Notes: generated from the letters alone by a model not told the origin. A stretch of 26,086 nucleotides of DNA from CAYMLL01 sp964390645 (GCA_964390645.1 CAYMLL010000076.1:1-26086); one strand, 5' to 3'; positions 7,815 through 16,033 are shown, counted from the stretch's first letter. Made by a program: numbers and translations.

Positions 7815-8696
7815 TCAGGGCCGGCAGTCGAGCGAGTCGGGGGTCGGGTCGCCGTCGGTCCGCGCGAAGGGCTCCGGGGGCGCCGAGCCGCCGAGGAAGA
7901 GGTAGTTGAACGCGTAGGAGGCGTCGGAGATGTCGATCTGACCGTCGTCGTTGGTGTCGGCAGCGTCATCACAGCGAATCGGCGCGTCGCCGTGGAACTG
8001 CGAGCGCAGGATCGTCACCGGGTCCGACACGTCGAGGCGGCCGTCGAGGTTGGCGTCGCCCCGGCGGAAGTAACGCGACCCCGGACGCGTCAGCGTGACC
8101 GGGAGCGTCCGCGCGCACGGCACCAGCGTCCGACCCTCCCATGTGATGACGTTTCGCACCGGCTGTCCGGATCCTCGCAGGCCGTCGGTCCACTCCCGCG
8201 TCGTGACGATATCGAGCCCGGCGCCGGCGGCGAGGCCGGAAGCCGGCGATGGCACGATCGGCCGGTACGTCGCGAATGCCATGTCGAAGTCGCCGATCGA
8301 GGGGATCTGTCCCGGCGCGAGGAAGTCCGGTGGAAGCATCGCACTGACGAACCCGGTTCCCGTCTCGTTGTCGACGATTTCCGTGATGTGGAAGGTGGTG
8401 ATGAACTCGAGGTCGAAGGTGTTTCCCTCGTCCGTCACTTCGAGCAGCTCGAGGCGGGTCGGGTCGTGCGACACGGAGATCGCCCAGCCCTGCACGAAGC
8501 CGCGATCGAATGCCGTGCGGATGCGCGCAGTGACGTCGATTGTCGCGAGTGGAGTCGTGTCGAGGGAGACCTCGACGGCGTCGGCGTCTGCGGTCACCAG
8601 CAGGAAGACGGCGGAAGGATCGCAGTCCTCCTGCGCCATGGCTCGCGGGGAGAGACCGACAAGGGCGATCAGGGAGAGCAGGGAGAGTCGAGACAT
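7815..8696 (-). CDS. Secreted cohesin-like/dockerin-tailed protein
   Basis: 293 aa from the ATG at 8696, chosen because AGGAGG lies four bases before it and a signal peptide follows (MSRLSLLSLIALVGLSPRAMAQ; cleavage near 22). The frame continues upstream to 8762 without signal-like sequence. Residues about 32-200 form a beta-rich domain with the pattern of cohesin-like folds: VEVSLDTTPLATIDVTARI, WAISVSHDPTRLELLEV, GFVSAMLPP and MAFATYR. The tail (211-270) is a dockerin-type module: D214-x-N216-x-D218...D225 and D247-x-N249-x-D251...D258, each followed by a helix. The N-terminal assignment is weaker than the tail. The gene has the same orientation as the PKD-dockerin gene 82 bp downstream. 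It is likely extracellular, with no enzyme motif. Confidence 0.85.
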   Translation of the reverse strand: MSRLSLLSLIALVGLSPRAMAQEDCDPSAVFLLVTADADAVEVSLDTTPLATIDVTARIRTAFDRGFVQGWAISVSHDPTRLELLEVTDEGNTFDLEFITTFHITEIVDNETGTGFVSAMLPPDFLAPGQIPSIGDFDMAFATYRPIVPSPASGLAAGAGLDIVTTREWTDGLRGSGQPVRNVITWEGRTLVPCARTLPVTLTRPGSRYFRRGDANLDGRLDVSDPVTILRSQFHGDAPIRCDDAADTNDDGQIDISDASYAFNYLFLGGSAPPEPFARTDGDPTPDSLDCRP

Positions 8697-8773
8697 GGCA
8701 CCTCCTGATCGAGTCGATGTCGGCGTCCATGGTCCGCGGGTACGGGCTGGAACGATGGCCATCCTGTCTCAGT

Positions 8774-8785
8774 CGGATCGATCCG
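8774..8785. repeat. 12-bp palindrome in divergent spacer
   Basis: CGGATCGATCCG is a perfect palindrome in the spacer between the divergent dockerin-tailed gene (start 8696) and miaE (start 8835). It could be an operator for either gene, but GATC-rich palindromes occur by chance at this GC content. Confidence 0.25.
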
Positions 8786-8798
8786 GCAAGGGTCGTCC

Positions 8799-8827
8799 TT
8801 GACACTCAGGTCGACATCTTCTATCGC
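8799..8827 (+). promoter_or_regulatory. Candidate promoter of miaE
   Basis: A perfect TTGACA (8799-8804) is followed after 17 bases by TATCGC (8822-8827). A start of transcription about seven bases later would fall at or next to the miaE ATG at 8835, implying a leaderless or nearly leaderless message. The only ribosome-site-like sequence, GAGG, is directly against the ATG, which agrees with that reading. The -10 is only a partial match. Confidence 0.4.
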
Positions 8828-8834
8828 TCGAGGT

Positions 8835-9407
8835 ATGGAGTTCCTGCGCAGCGAGACCCGGTCGGCGTGGCTCGAGGCCGTGCTGGCCGATTTTGACGCC
8901 TTTCTCGTCGACCACGCAGCCTGCGAGCGCAAGGCGTCGGCGACCGGTATGTCCTTCGTCGTGCGTTACCCGGATCGCGTCGAGCTGATCGAGCCGCTGA
9001 TCGAGCTCGCGCGTGAAGAGCTCGAGCACTTCCACCAGGTGATGCGGCTGATCATCGGCCGTGGCATCCGTATCACGCCGGACCGGAAGGACCCCTACAT
9101 CAATCGTCTGGAGGAGCTCGTGCGACACGGTCGAGACGAGAGGCTCCTCGATCGGCTGATTCTGGGGGGTATCGTGGAGGCGCGCGGCAGCGAGCGATTC
9201 GGCCTGATCGCCCGAGCGCTCGATCCCGACGAGCTGCAAGATTTCTATGTGGGCCTGGCGACAGCCGAGGCGCGCCACTATCTCCTCTTCCTCGATCTTG
9301 CGAAGCGCTTCTTCGCGGACGAGGTGGTCGAGCAGCGCGTCGATGAGTTCCTCGACCGCGAGGCGGAGATCGTTGATGGGCTCGAGATTCGCAGTGCTCT
9401 CCACTGA
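8835..9407 (+). CDS. miaE: tRNA-(ms(2)io(6)A)-hydroxylase
   Basis: 190 aa, the usual MiaE length. It hydroxylates the isopentenyl group of 2-methylthio-N6-isopentenyladenosine at tRNA position 37, using a non-haem diiron centre, O2 and electrons. The diiron ligands are visible: E31 (ACERKAS), E62xxH65 (EELEHF), E115 (VEARGSERF) and E145xxH148 (EARHYLLF). Conserved family blocks include FLVDHAACERKAS, REELEHFHQV, DPYINRL and ILGGIVEARGSERF. The ATG at 8835 gives the typical N-terminus; a TTG 12 codons upstream (8799) lies inside the promoter-like sequence and is rejected. A glycosyltransferase gene starts 27 bases after the stop in the same orientation. miaA or miaB are not in the window, so the substrate modification must be made by genes elsewhere. 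Confidence 0.95.
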   Translation: MEFLRSETRSAWLEAVLADFDAFLVDHAACERKASATGMSFVVRYPDRVELIEPLIELAREELEHFHQVMRLIIGRGIRITPDRKDPYINRLEELVRHGRDERLLDRLILGGIVEARGSERFGLIARALDPDELQDFYVGLATAEARHYLLFLDLAKRFFADEVVEQRVDEFLDREAEIVDGLEIRSALH

Positions 9408-9434
9408 CGCGGACCGGCGGCCGTCGAGGTCGAG

Positions 9435-10871
9435 ATGAGCGAGAAGGCCGTCCGCCGGTACCTCGAGAGCCACGCCGAGCCGGAGGCGCACGCGGCCCTG
9501 GAGATCGAGGGCAGCTGGAACCACGTCGTCGTCATTCCGGCGTGTGAGGAGTCGATCGATGTCCTCGGTGTTCTCGACGAGAGTCTCGAGGATGTCGTTG
9601 ACGGTGCCCGCGACGAGAGCCGAGGCGTGCTCGTCGTTCTGGTCGTCAATCACGCCGAGGGCTCCCTGCCCGAGTGCGTTGCCGCCAATGCCAGACTGCT
9701 CGACGAGCTCTCGGCGCGCCTGCGGCGATCGCGCGTCGTCGCCGCGGCGCCGCCGATGACCTGCGGGTCGATCGGGAAGGTCGACTGGCTCGTCGTCGAT
9801 CGATGCAGCGGGGCGTTCGCGCTCCCCGAGGGGCAGGGGGTCGGCCTGGCGCGCAAGATCGGCTGTGACATCGCGCTGGCTCTTCACGACGCGGGCCGCG
9901 TGCGGTCCCGTTGGATCCGCACCACGGATGCCGACGTCAAGATGTCCCGGGACGGCTTTCACGAGCCGGTGGGGGGCTCTGCGGCCGCCGACCCGGTCGC
10001 GGCGATGATCGCGCCGTTCCGTCACGACGTCGACCTGAGGAGTCGCGAGGGGAGTGCTCTTGCCGTCTACGAGGTCTCACTGCGGTACTACGTGCTGGGA
10101 CTCGAGGCGAGCAGGTCGCCCTACGCCTTCCACACGATCGGCAGCACGCTGTCGATAGACGCGTCGAGCTACGCTCGGGTGCGAGGCTTTCCCCGTCGTC
10201 GGGCGGCCGAGGACTTCTATCTGCTCAACAAGCTCGCCAAGGTCGGTGCGGTCCTGACGCCGAGTATCCGGCCGTTGATGATCCGCCAGCGCGAGTCGGA
10301 CCGCGTTCCCTTCGGGACCGGCAAGGCGACGGCCTCGATCAGCGCACTCGGGGATATCGACGCACACAAGATGTACGACGCGCGAGTTTTTCGCGGGGTC
10401 GCGCGGTGGATGGAGCTTCTCGAGGCGGTCGCAACCACCGGCGACGCGAACATCGCGGCAGATGCGTTGCGGGCGCCGCAGGACGGAATAGTCAGTGACC
10501 TCGCGCGCTGTCTCGAGGTCGAGGAGGTGGTGGAGCGCTCGAGAGCGTTCGTGGCACAGTACGGGCATGCCCACTCGCGGCGGCGGCAGCTGCACGGGTG
10601 GTTCGATGCGTTTCGCACGCTGAAGCTGATTCACCGGCTCCGGGACACCGTCTATCCGTCGCTTCCATGGCGCGAGGCGCTCGGAGGCGCGTGGTTTCTC
10701 GCACCACGTTCCGCGGAGATCGCGCGGGCGACGATCGACGACGCGCTCCAGGCGATGGCGATGATCGACGAGAGCGGGCTGCCGTCCTTGCGAGGGGTGG
10801 CCTCCTCGACAGGGATGACGCCGGGTAGAGCGTCGATCCCGATCAGGATGGACGAGCCGCGGCGGCCCTGA
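9435..10871 (+). CDS. GT-A family (GT2-like) glycosyltransferase
   Basis: 478 aa, soluble, with no membrane segment. The fold signs of an inverting GT-A enzyme are present: VVVIPACEES (31-40) at the nucleotide-binding start, GVGLARKIGCDIAL (135-148) matching the GxxxARNxG step, the metal-binding DAD at 165-167 (TTDADV), and a late acidic motif RRRAAEDFYLLNKLAKVG (252-269) where GT2 enzymes keep the catalytic ED. Residues about 330-478 form a helical C-terminal region of unknown role. The donor and acceptor cannot be read from the sequence. It follows miaE closely and could share its transcript. Its stop (TGA 10869-10871) directly abuts the stop of the convergent aldo/keto reductase (tgatca), so there is no intergenic terminator. 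It might glycosylate a lipid, compatible solute, protein or RNA. Confidence 0.8.
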   Translation: MSEKAVRRYLESHAEPEAHAALEIEGSWNHVVVIPACEESIDVLGVLDESLEDVVDGARDESRGVLVVLVVNHAEGSLPECVAANARLLDELSARLRRSRVVAAAPPMTCGSIGKVDWLVVDRCSGAFALPEGQGVGLARKIGCDIALALHDAGRVRSRWIRTTDADVKMSRDGFHEPVGGSAAADPVAAMIAPFRHDVDLRSREGSALAVYEVSLRYYVLGLEASRSPYAFHTIGSTLSIDASSYARVRGFPRRRAAEDFYLLNKLAKVGAVLTPSIRPLMIRQRESDRVPFGTGKATASISALGDIDAHKMYDARVFRGVARWMELLEAVATTGDANIAADALRAPQDGIVSDLARCLEVEEVVERSRAFVAQYGHAHSRRRQLHGWFDAFRTLKLIHRLRDTVYPSLPWREALGGAWFLAPRSAEIARATIDDALQAMAMIDESGLPSLRGVASSTGMTPGRASIPIRMDEPRRP

Positions 10872-11891
10872 TCACTCCGCCGGTCCGAAGCGGGCGGTCC
10901 ACCTCGGCGCCAGCGGCTTGCCCTTCTCGCAGAGGTCCGCGAGCTCCTTCCTGGAGAGGGGTTTCGCCTCGAGCACCATGGCGATGTTCCGGTGCACCTG
11001 CTCCGAGGAGTGGACGCCGATGACCATGCCGGTGACACCTTCGAGGGTTCTGGCGTAGCGAATCGACTCGAGGTGGTGCTCGGACGACATCTGCGACGGG
11101 TGGGCTTTCCTGGCTCCGTAGTTGCGAAAGCCGCCCCGGATGCCGCCGAAGACCTTCATCGCCAGAACTCCGGTCCCGTGTTCTCGAGCTACCGGAAGGA
11201 CCTTCTCCTCGAAGCCGTAGATGTGACGGTCGACGAAGTTCATCGCGACCATCATCACATCGATCTTCCCGGTCTCCAGCAGACGCACGAAGTTCGCCGG
11301 GCGCGAGTGGCCCGTGATACCGACGGCGCGCGTGCGACCGTTCTTCTTCTGCTCTTCGAGGTACCTGAGAGCGCCTTGCTTGCCAAGGATCGCGTCAACG
11401 TTCTTGTCACCGAGACTGTGGATGTGAGCGACGTCGACGCGGTCGACCTTCATCGTTGCGAGCGACTCCTCGAAGGACGTCTTCGCCTCCTCATAGGTGC
11501 TCGCCCAGACCTTCGTCGCCAGGACGACCTTGTCGCGGCGCTTCGGCAACACCGTTGCGAGCGCCTCCTCGGCGCGGCCATAGATACGTGCGGTGTCGAC
11601 GTACGTGATGCCGCGGTCAATCGCGTCACTGAAGACGCTGACCAGCTTGGGGACGGACGGCTTCTTGCGATTCTGTTCGCCGAGGTCGGCGGTGCCGAGC
11701 CCGAGGATCGAGATCTTGATGCCCGTGCGACCGAGGATGGCGGTCGGGACCCTGTCGGTGTTCTTCGTTTCCCTTGCCGCGGCTTCGGCCGAGCTCGGCA
11801 AGGTCAGGCCGATACCGGCGCCAGCGACGACCCCGCCGCCGTGCCGGAGGAAGCCGCGTCGCGACACCTTCATCCTGTTGCTTCGGCTCAC
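10872..11891 (-). CDS. Tat-exported aldo/keto reductase
   Basis: 339 aa from a GTG at 11891 whose GTGA overlaps the stop of the upstream oxidoreductase gene; an internal ATG at 11873 (MKVSRRGF) is the alternative start. The frame continues further upstream, but only as antisense-type read-through of the neighbouring gene. The twin-arginine signal SRRGFLRHGGG (10-20) is followed by a hydrophobic segment. The AKR core begins at TAILGRTGIKISILGLGTADL (50-70), with catalytic residues D99 (YVDTA), Y104, K127 (LATKVW) and H158 (DVAHIHSLG). Enzymes of this family reduce or oxidise carbonyls using NAD(P)H. A periplasmic member presumably receives its cofactor in the folded, Tat-exported form. The coupling to a Gfo/Idh/MocA enzyme suggests joint action on a sugar derivative. 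Confidence 0.9.
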   Translation of the reverse strand: MSRSNRMKVSRRGFLRHGGGVVAGAGIGLTLPSSAEAAARETKNTDRVPTAILGRTGIKISILGLGTADLGEQNRKKPSVPKLVSVFSDAIDRGITYVDTARIYGRAEEALATVLPKRRDKVVLATKVWASTYEEAKTSFEESLATMKVDRVDVAHIHSLGDKNVDAILGKQGALRYLEEQKKNGRTRAVGITGHSRPANFVRLLETGKIDVMMVAMNFVDRHIYGFEEKVLPVAREHGTGVLAMKVFGGIRGGFRNYGARKAHPSQMSSEHHLESIRYARTLEGVTGMVIGVHSSEQVHRNIAMVLEAKPLSRKELADLCEKGKPLAPRWTARFGPAE

Positions 11892-13216
11892 AGCACCCAT
11901 CCTTTGCGATATTCGCGTTGCACGAGCTCCGAGGCGCCGGCGACGTTGGTCGCCTTCAGCTTCCTGTCGTCCCACTCGAGCTTCTTGCCGCCGAGTCGGT
12001 GCGAGACGTTGCCGAGCTGCACGGTCTCCGCGAGCGCGCCGCTGTAGTCGAAGTTGCAGGTCGTCTCGCCGCGCTTGCGGATCGCGTCGAGCCACTCTCG
12101 CTGGTGGCCGATCGAGTTCGGGATGTGGTCCACCTCGCGCGCCGCGTCGGCCTGCTCCCGGTCGAGAAAGAGCTTCCTGGAGTGGTAGTCCGCAAGCAGG
12201 CGGCCCTTCTCGCCTTCGAAGAGCACCGCACTTCCCTTGTCGTATTTCTCGGCGCCTTGCGGCTTCCAGCCGCCGTGGTACCAGGTGAGATGGACCGGGG
12301 GGAGATCGCCGCGGGCGGGGTAGTGGTACTCGACGCGCAGCTTCGCCGGCACGTCGTTCTGCCCTTCGTGGTGTTTGCCGGCTGTCGCTTCGACGGTCAG
12401 CACGTTGCGCAGCTCCAGAGCCCAGTGCGGAAGATCCATGAAGTGGCATCCGAAGTCGGCCAGCGTGCCGCCGCCGAAGTCGAACCAGTAGCGCCATTTG
12501 AAGTGGAAGTGCGAGGGGTGGAAGGGGCGTTGGGGCGCGGGTCCGAGCCAGAGGTCGTAGTCGACGTGTGCGGGTGGCTTGCCGTCTTTCACGCGCACGC
12601 CGTCGGTGTGCACGCTGCCTCCCATCCACACGTGGACGCGTCGGACTTTGCCGAGCACTCCAGCGCGCACGATCTCGACGACGCGACGGTAGTTGTCGCC
12701 GGCGTGAATCTGGGTGCCCATCTGCGTGACGCATCTGTTCGCCCGGGCGGTCTCACGCATCGTGCGAACCTCGTGGACCGAGTGCGCAAGCGGCTTCTCG
12801 GTGTAGCAGTGCAGGCCCTGTCGCATGCCGTGGACTGCCGGAAACGCGTGCATGTGGTCCGGCGTCGCGACGACGATCGCGTCGAGATCCTTGCGCTCCA
12901 GCAGCTTGCGGAAGTCCTTGAAGGTGGGGACGTCCTGCGGCACGCGCTTCTTCGCGACGAGGTCCTTCCTCGTCGCCTCGAGGTTGTGGGCGTCGATGTC
13001 GCAGAGTGCGACGATCTGCTCGTGCGAAACGGCGTCGACGTTCGCCTTGCCGCGTCCCGCGCAGCCGACGACGCCGATCTGGATGCGCTCTGACGGAGCC
13101 CTGCGCTTGATCGTCGCGAGCGCGGGCAGTGTGCTCGCCGACGAGATCAGGGGTACGGCGGTGCCGGCGGCGAGCGCGTGCTGCAGGAACTTCCGTCGGC
13201 TCTGGGCGTGACTCAT
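11888..13216 (-). CDS. Tat-exported Gfo/Idh/MocA family oxidoreductase
   Basis: 442 aa from the ATG at 13216 (GGGAG ribosome site eight bases upstream); the frame is open to 13306, but only this start puts the Tat signal at the N-terminus (SRRKFLQHALAAGTAVPLISS, 6-26). The Rossmann domain has IGVVGCAGRGKANV (47-60) and the family EKP motif at 140-142 (CYTEKPLAHS), ahead of the GTQIHAGDNYRRVVEI block. The C-terminal domain is the mixed beta-sheet substrate domain (DYDLWLGPAP, GGGTLADFGCHFMDLPHWAL). Planctomycetes have many such paralogues, generally with unknown sugar substrates; the reaction is NAD(P)-linked oxidation or reduction, possibly with tightly bound cofactor as in glucose-fructose oxidoreductase. 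Translation is coupled to the next gene. Confidence 0.92.
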   Translation of the reverse strand: MSHAQSRRKFLQHALAAGTAVPLISSASTLPALATIKRRAPSERIQIGVVGCAGRGKANVDAVSHEQIVALCDIDAHNLEATRKDLVAKKRVPQDVPTFKDFRKLLERKDLDAIVVATPDHMHAFPAVHGMRQGLHCYTEKPLAHSVHEVRTMRETARANRCVTQMGTQIHAGDNYRRVVEIVRAGVLGKVRRVHVWMGGSVHTDGVRVKDGKPPAHVDYDLWLGPAPQRPFHPSHFHFKWRYWFDFGGGTLADFGCHFMDLPHWALELRNVLTVEATAGKHHEGQNDVPAKLRVEYHYPARGDLPPVHLTWYHGGWKPQGAEKYDKGSAVLFEGEKGRLLADYHSRKLFLDREQADAAREVDHIPNSIGHQREWLDAIRKRGETTCNFDYSGALAETVQLGNVSHRLGGKKLEWDDRKLKATNVAGASELVQREYRKGWVL

Positions 13217-13365
13217 GGGGGTCTCCCGTCGAGGAATCCGGTGTTGAGGTCGATGCCGAGAAGCTCGTACAGATTGCGGCATCGCGCTCCCCGCGTCAAA
13301 CCCCAACGAGGTGAGCGAAGGCGTGGTGGGGCGTCTCGAGCCGTCGGTCAGAGGGGCTCCGTGAC

Positions 13366-13394
13366 GTTCGTGGGACGTGCGTCACGTCCCGAAC
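13366..13394. terminator. Stem-loop downstream of the sulfatase gene
   Basis: GGGACGTG (13372-13379) and CACGTCCC (13383-13390) form a perfect 8-bp stem with a 3-base loop. Allowing a 2-base bulge, GTTCG/CGAAC lengthens it to about 12 bp. It lies in the 253-bp spacer (13217-13469) after the sulfatase stop and before the Gfo/Idh start. There is no T-run, so factor-independent termination is not certain. Nothing else coding is seen in the spacer. Confidence 0.4.
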
Positions 13395-13469
13395 TGCCCG
13401 TCGGCCGGTTGACGGATTCGACACGGCGGCGACGATGCCGTTCTGCACGAGCGCCGTGTCGACGGGTCT

Positions 13470-14927
13470 CTATCGCGCCGGGATGCGCCACAGCTTCGGT
13501 GCACGAAAGCCCTTGCGGCCGGAGCCGTAGGTCGGGACTGCCGATCCCGGCTGCGCGCGTCGAAGCTCGACCAGTCGCCGGGCGAGACCTTCGACGATCT
13601 GCGTGTGCTCGGCGGCGACGTTCTTCGTCTCGTTCGGGTCCCTGGCGAGGTCGAAGAGGTGTACGCGGTGAGCGTCCGTTCTCCAGCCGGTGCTCGAGAT
13701 GTCGGGACCGAGTACGACGAGCTTCCAGTCCGAGTTGATGAGAGCCAGGTGCTCATCGCGCGGCCCGCTCTGGCCGTGGTAGAAGAAGAGCTCCCGGGGG
13801 GTCTCCCGGCGGCTCCGGATCCGGGGCATCGCGTCGCGCCCGTCCAGTGGCTTGCCGCCGTGTTGCGGGAGACCGGCGAGGCTCATCAGTGTCGGCAGGA
13901 CGTCGATGCAGGCGAGACGCTGGGTCGAGCGCGTGCCGGCCTCGATTCCTGCCGGCCAGCGGATCGTCGCGGGGACCCGGATGCCGCCCTCGAAAACGCT
14001 GAGCTTGTTGCCTCGCAGCGGCAGGTTGTTATCGGCGATGCCACGTACGCCACCGTTGTCGCTGAAGAACCAGACGAGCGTGTTGTCGCGGATGTTCGCT
14101 TCGTCGACCGTGTCGAGGATACGGCCGATCGCTTCGTCCAGCGCAGTGACCATCGCGGCGACGGTACGCTTCTTCTTGTTCTGTATATCGGGATACAGAT
14201 CGAGGTGTTTGCTTCGTGCCTGAAACGGCGAGTGAGGCGCGTTGAAAGGTACGTAGCACAGGAAAGGGCTGTTCTTCGCGTGCTTGCGAATGAACCGGCA
14301 GGCCGCGTCGGCGATGAGGTCCGTCGCGTAGCCCGTCGCGGCATTCGGCTCGTAGTCGACGTGCCAGTCGCGTTCGCCTTCCCGGGTCTGGTCGAAGTAG
14401 TCGATGGCGCCGTTGTAGTGCCCCTCGAAGCGAGTGAAGCCGCGCTCGAGCGGATGCCAGCGACGTTGCCGGTGTCCGAGATGCCACTTTCCGAAGATGC
14501 CGCGATGCTCGTAGCCGGCCTTCGCGAGAACCTGCGGCAGCGTCGTCTCCCCGGTATCGAGGCCGAAGTCGCGCCACGGGGGTATCACGGCGCGAGAGAG
14601 GCCGTAGCGGATCGGGTAGCGTCCGGTCATCAGTGCGGCGCGCGTCGGCGAGCACATCGGGCAGACGTAGAACCGGTCGAGCTCGACGCCCTCGCGGACG
14701 AGACGATCGATGCGCGGTGTCCGGAAGCGCTTCGCGTGGTAGCCGACGTCCGCCCAGCCGAGATCGTCCGCAAGGAGGATGAGGACATTTGGTCTCGGGG
14801 CGGCCTGCTTCTCGTCGCGGCGTTCGTTTTCCGGGACCGCTCGATCCAGGGCGTCGACACCGGTCGGGTTCGCGACCGTCATCGACGACAGCACGAGCGT
14901 GAGGATCAGAGTGGGGCGCAAGAACAT
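13470..14927 (-). CDS. Secreted Cys-type sulfatase (arylsulfatase family)
   Basis: 485 aa with a signal peptide (about 1-26). AGGAGG lies nine bases before the ATG. Sulfatase signatures are in order: PRPNVLILLADDLGWADVGY (45-63) with metal Asp54/Asp55, CSPTRA (92-97) with Cys92 as the formylglycine precursor, GKWHLGH (146-152) with Lys147 and His149, WFFSDNGG (286-293) with Asp290/Asn291, and a second lysine at LRGNK308. Cys-type activation requires a formylglycine-generating enzyme, not present in the window. The enzyme hydrolyses a sulfate ester, probably on an extracellular polysaccharide, but the exact glycan cannot be inferred. It is in the same orientation as trpS upstream (126 bp) and the Gfo/Idh gene downstream (253 bp). 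Confidence 0.95.
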   Translation of the reverse strand: MFLRPTLILTLVLSSMTVANPTGVDALDRAVPENERRDEKQAAPRPNVLILLADDLGWADVGYHAKRFRTPRIDRLVREGVELDRFYVCPMCSPTRAALMTGRYPIRYGLSRAVIPPWRDFGLDTGETTLPQVLAKAGYEHRGIFGKWHLGHRQRRWHPLERGFTRFEGHYNGAIDYFDQTREGERDWHVDYEPNAATGYATDLIADAACRFIRKHAKNSPFLCYVPFNAPHSPFQARSKHLDLYPDIQNKKKRTVAAMVTALDEAIGRILDTVDEANIRDNTLVWFFSDNGGVRGIADNNLPLRGNKLSVFEGGIRVPATIRWPAGIEAGTRSTQRLACIDVLPTLMSLAGLPQHGGKPLDGRDAMPRIRSRRETPRELFFYHGQSGPRDEHLALINSDWKLVVLGPDISSTGWRTDAHRVHLFDLARDPNETKNVAAEHTQIVEGLARRLVELRRAQPGSAVPTYGSGRKGFRAPKLWRIPAR

Positions 14928-15053
14928 CCTCGTGTTCCTCCTGGGCAGTGCGGCCCGCGCGTTCTTCCGGAAGCGGCCGTTGCGGTGGAGCTGGTAGTGA
15001 AAGTTGGATTCTGTCGCTGACGACGATCACGCCAGGCCGCTCGCGCGTGACTC

Positions 15054-16025
15054 TCAGCGCAGACCGACCGCCTCGTAGACGCGATCGACGGTCGCCTGCG
15101 CGGTCACGCGTGCCTTCTTGGCGCCTTCGGCAAGGATGTCGACGACGGTGTCGGGGTCCTTCGCCAGCTCCTCTCGCCGTTCGCGGTAGGGGGCGAAGTG
15201 CTCGAGGATCTTCTCGCGCAGCTCGGCTTTCGCGGCTCCGTAGCCGTATCCGCCTTCCCGGAAGCGCCGAGCCATCTCCTCGCGCTCCTGGTCGGTCGCG
15301 AAGAGCTTGTAGAGCCGGAAGATCGACAGCTCTTCCGGGTCCTTGGGCTCCTCGGGCGGTCGGGAGTCCGTGGGGATACGTCCGATGACCTTCTTGAGCT
15401 TCCCTGGCGGCGCGAAGATCTCGATGGTGTTGCCGTAGCTCTTCGACATCTTCTGTCCGTCGGTTCCGGGCACTGCGGCGGTCGTCGCTTCTACTTGCGC
15501 CTCGGGGACGACGAGGACCTCCTTGCCACCGCCGTAGACGTGATTGAGCTTCTGCGCGACGTCGCGCGTCACCTCGATGTGCTGCACCTGGTCTTTGCCG
15601 ACCGGCACCCTGTTCGAGTCGAAGATCAGGATGTCCGCGGCCATCAGCATCGGGTACGCGAAGAGGCCGTGACTCGCCTCGAGGCCCCGGGCGATCTTGT
15701 CCTTGTAGCTGTGGCAGCGCTCGAGGAGCCCCAGAGGGCAGAGGCAGGAGAGAACCCAGGCGAGCTCCTGCACCTGGGGCACCTCCGAGTGACGGAAGAA
15801 CACCGTCCGGTCGGGATTCAGACCGAGAGCGAGGTAGTCGAGCGCCACGCCGAGGACGTTCTGCCGCAGCTCATCCGCGTCGCGGATGGTCGTCAGCGCG
15901 TGGTAGTCGGCGATGAAGTAGAAGCACTCGTGCTCCTTCTGGCTGTCGATGTGCTGGCGAATTGCGCCGAAGTAGTTGCCGATGTGGAGGACACCCGAGG
16001 GCTGGATGCCGCTGAGGTAACGCAT
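15054..16025 (-). CDS. trpS: Tryptophan--tRNA ligase
   Basis: 323 aa, complete length for bacterial TrpRS. It charges tRNA-Trp in the cytoplasm. Class I synthetase signatures: HIGN at 14-17 (SGIQPSGVLHIGNY) and KMSKS at 192-196 (GQKMSKSYGNT). Tryptophan and ATP pocket blocks are present (FYFIADYHALT, MLMAADILIFDSNRVPVGKDQVQHIE). The ATG at 16025 gives the standard N-terminus; a TTG four codons upstream overlaps the stop of the YkgJ-like gene and is less likely. The gene begins only 8 bases after that stop, so it is cotranscribed with the YkgJ-like gene, and probably with hemF. Confidence 0.97.
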   Translation of the reverse strand: MRYLSGIQPSGVLHIGNYFGAIRQHIDSQKEHECFYFIADYHALTTIRDADELRQNVLGVALDYLALGLNPDRTVFFRHSEVPQVQELAWVLSCLCPLGLLERCHSYKDKIARGLEASHGLFAYPMLMAADILIFDSNRVPVGKDQVQHIEVTRDVAQKLNHVYGGGKEVLVVPEAQVEATTAAVPGTDGQKMSKSYGNTIEIFAPPGKLKKVIGRIPTDSRPPEEPKDPEELSIFRLYKLFATDQEREEMARRFREGGYGYGAAKAELREKILEHFAPYRERREELAKDPDTVVDILAEGAKKARVTAQATVDRVYEAVGLR

Positions 16026-16033
16026 GCTCGATG

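Noticed and set aside
11892..12734. A long minus-strand extension of the aldo/keto reductase frame
   Set aside because: It is out of frame with, and covered by, the Gfo/Idh/MocA gene; the Tat signal fixes the real start near 11873-11891.
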